10,000 nucleotides of DNA from Candidatus Hydrogenedens sp. (GTDB lineage Bacteria > Hydrogenedentota > Hydrogenedentia > Hydrogenedentales > Hydrogenedentaceae), in assembly GCA_020216745.1 (NCBI GenBank), contig JAIWNQ010000213.1:1-10000 (forward strand), in the 5' to 3' direction. Below the pieces are notes generated by a model. It was not told where the DNA came from, made no database searches, and saw only the letters and a program-made list of their open reading frames with translations. Positions 5,484-10,000 of this stretch are shown here, piece by piece. The translations under genes and the position numbers were made by a program. Each line of letters opens with the position of its first letter. Position 1 is the first letter of the stretch.

Positions 5484-6872
5484 TTAATTTAGTAACCCTT
5501 CCGGTTTTAGGTTTGCAAAGAAATTCCACGGTTGTCTACCATGAGCAACCTGCCATATCCATAATAACAATTCTAATAAGTGATAATCTCCCCACATACA
5601 TGCCTCGCCACAAGGAATGTTTTTACCGGGAGGAATGTAATCCCACCCGTTAGGACGGTGATAAACAGCATGAAGCAAAAGTCCCTCATGATTTGCATCA
5701 TTAGAGAGAAAAAGACCAGATAAAAGCGTTTTTGTTACAGTTAATCCCGCCTGGTAATATTTGCTCCCTGCAGATTCCTTCCCAAGGTAATTACCTAAAC
5801 GTAGCAATGCCTGAGCCGATATAACTGCAGATGAACTATCTAACGGCTCAATATCATTATATGGGTCAGCAGGATTTTGTTGATATTTACCTAAATACAC
5901 CAAGCCAGGGGCACCTGTATCCCAGAATGGAACACCATCTATCGTTGTATGCTCTATATAATAATCCGCCGTTACCCTACATGCTTCCTCCAGAGATTTT
6001 AGGAAAGTACGGTTACTATCATACTTTTCCCAGTAATACTGTGGGATATTCGAAAAAAATTCCATTTGCTCAGCACAACCTAACATTGCCCATGCTAAAC
6101 CACGTGTCCATGTGCTAAATGGAGAATAGCCTTGTTGCGTCGACGCACAACGAAACCTCCCCGTTTTTACATTAAAAATACTTTCATGAGCAACCCTGCC
6201 CGGTACATCATATATGTCTCTACTCTTACCATAATAAATATTATACTTAAGTGTGTTTTGTATATGTTGAATAGCCCGTTCAAGAAGCGATACATTTTCA
6301 TCTCCCTCTGTTTTTAGGACGTGACCTAATAACCACCCCAATACGAGAATGCGACATGTCCTGATAGTATCTACAAACAAGGAATGTGCCCCATTAAAAG
6401 AATGTATAAAACCAGTGCCATCATCTATTTTTGTCCAACGACTTGCCTGAACTGCACTGGACACTCGAATCGCTAATTTATATTGTTCTAATTCATATTC
6501 CTTCGGCGTAAATATTTCACATAGCCCCATTCGCCATAAATGACCATACGAAGAAAGAATATTAAAGCCATGGTCATGGACACCGTGATGAGTTAAATAA
6601 GAATCTAATTTGTGTATCTCATCTCGAACCTTATCCAACAACGACTCGTCGTTTGTCAGCTCATACAAAAGTAGAGGTATTCCATACATAAAACCCCGAG
6701 TCCATTCTGTCCATCCCCAAGAACGGTATTTACCCTGATGTGTAAAAACAGGAGAAGTGTCCTCGTCTACCCATTGATTAAATAAAGTTATCGCTTTGTG
6801 CTTTGCAATGGGGAGAAAAACATTAATAATAGGTACTAAGTTTTGCTCTGTAAGAGAAACATCTACTTCCAT
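5484..6872 (-). CDS. GH88 family unsaturated glycuronyl hydrolase-like enzyme
   Basis: The 462-residue protein matches GH88 (alpha/alpha)6-barrel enzymes, which hydrate and cleave the 4,5-unsaturated uronic acid left on oligosaccharides by polysaccharide lyases. Motifs in order: YRSWGWTEWTRGFMYG (49-64), HDHGF (99-103), SLFVDTIRTC (164-173), STWTRGLAWAMLG (253-265), PLDSSSAVISAQALLRL (343-359) and GDYHLLELLL (428-437). D100 and D168 are the likely counterparts of the catalytic pair of Bacillus UGL (D88 and D149); the mapping is by motif. Length is somewhat above the roughly 380 residues of Bacillus UGL. No signal peptide is visible, so it likely acts in the cytoplasm on imported oligosaccharides. 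It is first in the operon with PilZ and a Gfo/Idh oxidoreductase. ATG 6872 has no Shine-Dalgarno, and the next Met is at residue 62, so this start is kept. GH105 is the close alternative. Confidence 0.85.
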   Translation of the reverse strand: MEVDVSLTEQNLVPIINVFLPIAKHKAITLFNQWVDEDTSPVFTHQGKYRSWGWTEWTRGFMYGIPLLLYELTNDESLLDKVRDEIHKLDSYLTHHGVHDHGFNILSSYGHLWRMGLCEIFTPKEYELEQYKLAIRVSSAVQASRWTKIDDGTGFIHSFNGAHSLFVDTIRTCRILVLGWLLGHVLKTEGDENVSLLERAIQHIQNTLKYNIYYGKSRDIYDVPGRVAHESIFNVKTGRFRCASTQQGYSPFSTWTRGLAWAMLGCAEQMEFFSNIPQYYWEKYDSNRTFLKSLEEACRVTADYYIEHTTIDGVPFWDTGAPGLVYLGKYQQNPADPYNDIEPLDSSSAVISAQALLRLGNYLGKESAGSKYYQAGLTVTKTLLSGLFLSNDANHEGLLLHAVYHRPNGWDYIPPGKNIPCGEACMWGDYHLLELLLWIWQVAHGRQPWNFFANLKPEGLLN

Positions 6873-6887
6873 CAGTTTATAATCTTA

Positions 6888-6916
6888 AATATAGGTTAAT
6901 TAAGTTTAAATGATAA
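6888..6916 (-). promoter_or_regulatory. Candidate promoter of the GH88-PilZ-oxidoreductase operon
   Basis: On the minus strand TTATCA (6911-6916, 4/6 to TTGACA) and TATATT (6888-6893, 5/6 to TATAAT) have a 17-bp spacer. The expected start near 6881 leaves a leader of only about 8 nt before ATG 6872, with no Shine-Dalgarno. Its -35 lies within the palindrome at 6903-6929. Confidence 0.35.
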
Positions 6917-6929
6917 AATATCATAAACT
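6903..6929. promoter_or_regulatory. Palindromic operator candidate in the GH88/mutS divergent region
   Basis: The inverted repeat reads AGTTT, AA bulge, ATGATA, loop AAA, TATCAT, AAACT: 11 paired positions with one 2-nt asymmetry. It overlaps the -35 of the candidate GH88 promoter, as a repressor site would. Another AGTTTA half-site lies at 6874-6879. The rest of this 136-bp region is featureless AT-rich DNA. Which protein might bind is unknown. Confidence 0.35.
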
Positions 6930-7008
6930 AATATAGATTATTTAATTATTACTACGCAAAGTATCAAATTGTTAAAAATAGAAAAACCCTTCTTAAAGTA
7001 TATGCTAT

Positions 7009-9657
7009 ATGGATAAAAAGGAAAAAGACAACTGGCTAAAAATTTCGGATATTATTCCAGAACGTGCTACGCCTATGTTACGTCAATATTTGCGGGCAAA
7101 GGCGGAATCTGGCGATTCTTTACTTCTTTTCCGTATGGGCGACTTCTTTGAACTCTTCTTTGATGATGCTATTGAGGCATCGCAAATTTTAGGAATTGCT
7201 CTTACATCAAGAGACGGAGAAAGTAAAGAAGGCAAAGTGCCCATGTGTGGGGTTCCAGTACGTTCAGTAAATCAATATCTGTTAAGGCTCATAAAAGCAG
7301 GTAAAACCGTTACTATTTGTGAACAAATCGAGGACCCAAAACTTGCTCGAGGAATTGTAAAACGGGCTATTGTTAGAACAGTTACGCCGGGGACTATTAT
7401 TGAACCTGAACTTTTAGATGAGAGAGCAAATAATTATTTAGGAGCATTATATATAGGGGATGAAAAAGCAGGGCTTGCTCTTGTAGACATCAGCACAGGT
7501 GAATTTTTAGCGTCGGAATTGCAACCCCCATTAGAGAGAACTCTGACTGATGAACTAACCCGTCTAACTATATCTGAATTACTCTTGCCTGACAATATAC
7601 CGAGAGAGATAGAACAATGTATCACATTAACCTTTCCAACATTGACCCGTACCCAATTGCCTGTTGATAAATATGATATCGAATTAGCCACTGAACATAT
7701 CCTACGTTATTATGGATTATCAACCTTGCGTGGATTAGGGATTAAAGATAGTAAAGAACTTACTTTAGCGGTCGGGACTGTACTTCAATATGTATTACAA
7801 ACACAGCGTGATTCAACTCCGTATTTAGACTTACCTCGCATTTATACTCCTTCCGATTTCGTCATTCTGGATAGTAATACCCAAAGGAACCTTGAACTGG
7901 TTGAGTCGTTATACGACCGTACAAAACAGGGGACATTACTTGGTGTACTGGACCGAACTTTAACACCGATGGGCTCAAGAAAATTACGACAATGGATACA
8001 CTATCCATTACAGAAAATTGATGAAATTACCGCCCGTTTGGATGCAATTGAAGAATTAATTAACAATAGCAATTTACGGGTAACTCTTAAAGAATATCTA
8101 AAAGGTTTTGGTGATTTAGAACGGCTTTTGGGAAGAATCACAGCACAAACAAGCAATCCACGCGATTTAAGAGCATTATGCCATTGCTTAAAGGTGATAC
8201 CTCGTCTAAAAATATCGTTAGAAGCGTGTGAAACTACTTTACTAAAAGAGATTTTCACTACTATTAATGAACTTCCGGAGACTGTCCGCTGTATTGACAG
8301 TGCCATCATGGAATCGCCTCCCGCAGTTTTAAGTGAAGGTGGTATTATCAAAGATGGCTATAATGCACAGCTGGACCACTTACGTTCCTTGATGCGAGGC
8401 GGAAGAGAATGGATTGCAACATTACAAAAAAAAGAACGGGAACGAACAGGTATCCAAACCTTAAAAATTGGGTACAACAAAGTGTTCGGATACTACATCG
8501 AGGTTAGCAAAGGGCAAACATCTCTGGTGCCGCAGGATTATATTCGCAAGCAAACATTGGTAAATGGTGAACGTTATGTTACCCCGGAATTAAAATCACG
8601 AGAGGAAGAAATACTTACTGCAGAGGAGCGGAGTGTCGCATTAGAAGAAGAATTATTTATAGAGATTCGCAATCAGGTATCTGCTGAGGCAAAACGGATT
8701 CAAAAAAATTCGGAAGCCATTGCTCTATTAGATGTCCTTCTCTCTCTTGCGGAGGTCGCTATTTCAAACAATTATACAAAACCACAAATTAATTCTTCCG
8801 ACGAGATTATTATTACTGGAGGCAGGCATCCCGTCATCGAAACCTTATTAGGTCCGGGCTCTTTTGTTCCAAATGATACATATCTTAACACCCAGGAGAA
8901 ACGGCTCATGATAATTACTGGACCAAATATGGCAGGAAAGTCAACCTACCTAAGACAAGTAGCCCTTATCACTCTTATGGCTCAGATAGGTAGTTTTGTG
9001 CCTGCAGATTCCGCGAAAATTGGGGTTGTTGACCGTATCTACACGCGTGTAGGGGCATCCGATAATCTGGCAAGGGGTGAAAGCACGTTTATGGTTGAAA
9101 TGATTGAAACTGCGAATATCTTAAACACAGCAACCCGACGTAGTTTATTAGTTCTTGACGAAATTGGCAGAGGTACCAGTACCTATGATGGGATTAGCAT
9201 TGCTTGGGCAGTTGCAGAATATATACATGACCGCATACAAGCTCGGGCGTTGTTTGCTACCCATTACCACGAACTTACAGAGCTGACCAAACATCTGGAA
9301 GGGGCAGTAAATATGAATGTTGGTGTTCGCGAATATAAAGATAAAATTGTGTTTTTATATCGCCTTTTTGAAGGAGCATCGGACCATAGTTATGGAATTC
9401 ATGTTGCAAAGTTAGCAGGACTACCACCAAATGTTATACATCGAGCACACGAAATTATGGATTCATTAGAAAGTGGTCAGTTTGCTACTCAAAATACAGA
9501 ACAACAACTACTTCTCTTTGATACAAAAGAGACACATCACCCCTGTCAAATTGAGGAAGAATTAGAGAAGATTGACCCAGATCACCTTTCACCTAAAGAA
9601 GCGCTTGACATTTTGTATCACTTAAAGAGGATGTCAAATACACCGCGTCAGAAGTAA
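7009..9657 (+). CDS. mutS: DNA mismatch repair protein MutS
   Basis: This 882-residue protein (E. coli MutS has 853) recognises mismatched bases as a dimer and, with ATP, recruits MutL. The mismatch-binding domain begins at TPMLRQY (21-27) and holds the Phe-x-Glu reader as F46 and E48 in MGDFFELF. The connector, lever and clamp domains follow, including IGYNKVFGYYIEVSKG near 485-500. The ATPase has Walker A GPNMAGKST at 638-646, Walker B LLVLDEIGRGTS with D717 and E718, and ATHYHEL. The end, LSPKEALDILYHLKRM, is the usual short C-terminal helix. The F-x-E reader identifies MutS1 rather than MutS2. The first ATG has no Shine-Dalgarno; the next in-frame ATG (7075) would cut into the mismatch-binding domain start and has none either. 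It is monocistronic in view and overlaps the convergent outer-membrane gene by 10 bp. Confidence 0.98.
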   Translation: MDKKEKDNWLKISDIIPERATPMLRQYLRAKAESGDSLLLFRMGDFFELFFDDAIEASQILGIALTSRDGESKEGKVPMCGVPVRSVNQYLLRLIKAGKTVTICEQIEDPKLARGIVKRAIVRTVTPGTIIEPELLDERANNYLGALYIGDEKAGLALVDISTGEFLASELQPPLERTLTDELTRLTISELLLPDNIPREIEQCITLTFPTLTRTQLPVDKYDIELATEHILRYYGLSTLRGLGIKDSKELTLAVGTVLQYVLQTQRDSTPYLDLPRIYTPSDFVILDSNTQRNLELVESLYDRTKQGTLLGVLDRTLTPMGSRKLRQWIHYPLQKIDEITARLDAIEELINNSNLRVTLKEYLKGFGDLERLLGRITAQTSNPRDLRALCHCLKVIPRLKISLEACETTLLKEIFTTINELPETVRCIDSAIMESPPAVLSEGGIIKDGYNAQLDHLRSLMRGGREWIATLQKKERERTGIQTLKIGYNKVFGYYIEVSKGQTSLVPQDYIRKQTLVNGERYVTPELKSREEEILTAEERSVALEEELFIEIRNQVSAEAKRIQKNSEAIALLDVLLSLAEVAISNNYTKPQINSSDEIIITGGRHPVIETLLGPGSFVPNDTYLNTQEKRLMIITGPNMAGKSTYLRQVALITLMAQIGSFVPADSAKIGVVDRIYTRVGASDNLARGESTFMVEMIETANILNTATRRSLLVLDEIGRGTSTYDGISIAWAVAEYIHDRIQARALFATHYHELTELTKHLEGAVNMNVGVREYKDKIVFLYRLFEGASDHSYGIHVAKLAGLPPNVIHRAHEIMDSLESGQFATQNTEQQLLLFDTKETHHPCQIEEELEKIDPDHLSPKEALDILYHLKRMSNTPRQK

Positions 9658-10000
9658 ATCACGGTAGATAAGTAAAACATGTGTTGGTCAACATCAGCAT
9701 CAGTACCAACAAGTTGGAATGTATCCTGACGCACATCATCTCCCCAGCGATATACATACGCCACATCGATATTTACCCTGTTTTTAATCAAACAACCTGC
9801 TCCCAGAGTGATGCCATAGTAATTATCTACAGAGCCATCCCCTTTACCCAAACCAAACCATCGAGCAGGTCTATTACTGGCAGGTTCTGGGTCATAGAAG
9901 AGTCCAGCACGGATACTCGGCAAAAATGCACGACGCGGTTTGTTCGGATTAAAGAATAAATATTCCATCCCCAAACGCAATGTATACGTTGGGTCGTGTG
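9648..10000 (-). CDS. Outer-membrane beta-barrel protein, C-terminal part (OmpP1/FadL-like)
   Basis: The frame is open to the right edge, so only about the last 117 residues are seen. Internal TTG and ATG codons near 9968-9980 are not taken as starts because the in-frame sequence upstream (HDPTYTLRLGMEY) continues a beta-strand pattern. The fragment shows alternating strands ending in aromatic residues: TYTLRLGMEYLF, LPSIRAGLFYDPEP, YGITLGAGCL, VNIDVAYVYRWG, and a last strand MFYLSTVIYF ending in Phe, the recognition mark for the BAM assembly machinery. The order of a long loop, a G-rich strand, a 'D-AY-Y' strand and a final strand resembles the C-terminus of OmpP1/FadL/TodX long-chain fatty-acid or hydrocarbon transporters. 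The barrel call is confident; the FadL-type assignment is moderate and the substrate is unknown. Its 3' end overlaps the end of mutS by 10 bp, tail to tail. Confidence 0.7.
   Translation of the reverse strand, partial: HDPTYTLRLGMEYLFFNPNKPRRAFLPSIRAGLFYDPEPASNRPARWFGLGKGDGSVDNYYGITLGAGCLIKNRVNIDVAYVYRWGDDVRQDTFQLVGTDADVDQHMFYLSTVIYF

Noticed and set aside
5479..5529. A GTG start for the PilZ protein at 5529, giving 17 more residues.
   Set aside because: It lies inside the GH88 coding sequence and would overlap its end. No ribosome binding site was seen, and ATG 5478 follows the GH88 stop directly.
8001..8351. Long open frames antisense to mutS and to the isomerase-like gene (for example 2766-3098).
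   Set aside because: No recognisable domains or ribosome binding sites, Ser/Ile-rich composition typical of reverse-strand shadows, and the opposite strand is a firmly identified gene.
9965..9980. A complete 110-residue barrel protein starting at TTG 9980 or at the nearby ATG.
   Set aside because: The frame stays open to the window edge with beta-strand-like sequence, and a stand-alone 110-residue fragment would be too short for this barrel type.
1..10000. CRISPR arrays, tRNA or rRNA genes, riboswitches, insertion sequences, toxin-antitoxin pairs.
   Set aside because: I saw no regularly spaced repeats, cloverleaf-like segments or transposase or integrase motifs. The intergenic spaces are at most about 150 bp and fully AT-rich. 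The small RHH protein is a full-length NikR with metal ligands, not an antitoxin.

Overview
The window is AT-rich chromosomal DNA, densely coded on both strands, from a Gram-negative-type (diderm) bacterium. The diderm call rests on the C-terminal part of an outer-membrane beta-barrel protein at the right edge and on a Tat-exported enzyme. The mix of DUF1080, GH172 (DUF2961), a Tat-exported sugar-isomerase-like protein, a Gfo/Idh/MocA oxidoreductase and a GH88 enzyme resembles uncultured glycan-degrading bacteria of the Hydrogenedentota, Sumerlaeota, Planctomycetota or Lentisphaerota type. No rRNA or other lineage marker is present, so this placement is an inference. I see no mobile element, CRISPR array, tRNA or rRNA.

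Layout. Positions 2-262 (+) hold the end of a DUF1080 protein, followed 25 bp later by a NikR-type metal-responsive regulator (288-704, +). A GH172/DUF2961 protein (760-1821, -) is divergent from a Tat-exported protein of the fucose/arabinose isomerase type (1975-3555, +), with a 153-bp intergenic region carrying promoter candidates for both. Next comes a three-gene minus-strand operon read from 6872 down to 3606: a GH88 unsaturated-glycuronyl-hydrolase-like enzyme, a PilZ-domain protein and a Gfo/Idh/MocA oxidoreductase. The three genes are separated by only 5 and 4 nt. A 136-bp AT-rich region with a palindrome separates this operon from mutS (7009-9657, +). mutS runs tail to tail, with a 10-bp overlap, into the outer-membrane protein (9648 to the window edge, -).

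How the genes may fit together. Five of the eight genes (DUF1080, GH172, isomerase-like, Gfo/Idh, GH88) belong to carbohydrate-processing families, so 1-6872 looks like part of a glycan or uronide utilisation region. It has no visible transporter or SusC/D pair. Two regulators sit among these genes: a complete NikR-like repressor and a PilZ protein with an intact c-di-GMP-binding signature. MutS and the outer-membrane protein appear unrelated to this theme.

No clearly new multi-gene system can be demonstrated from this window alone. The most unusual points are the PilZ protein embedded in the GH88/oxidoreductase operon, the His/Cys-rich leader in front of the Tat signal of the isomerase-like protein, and a NikR with no nickel gene beside it.
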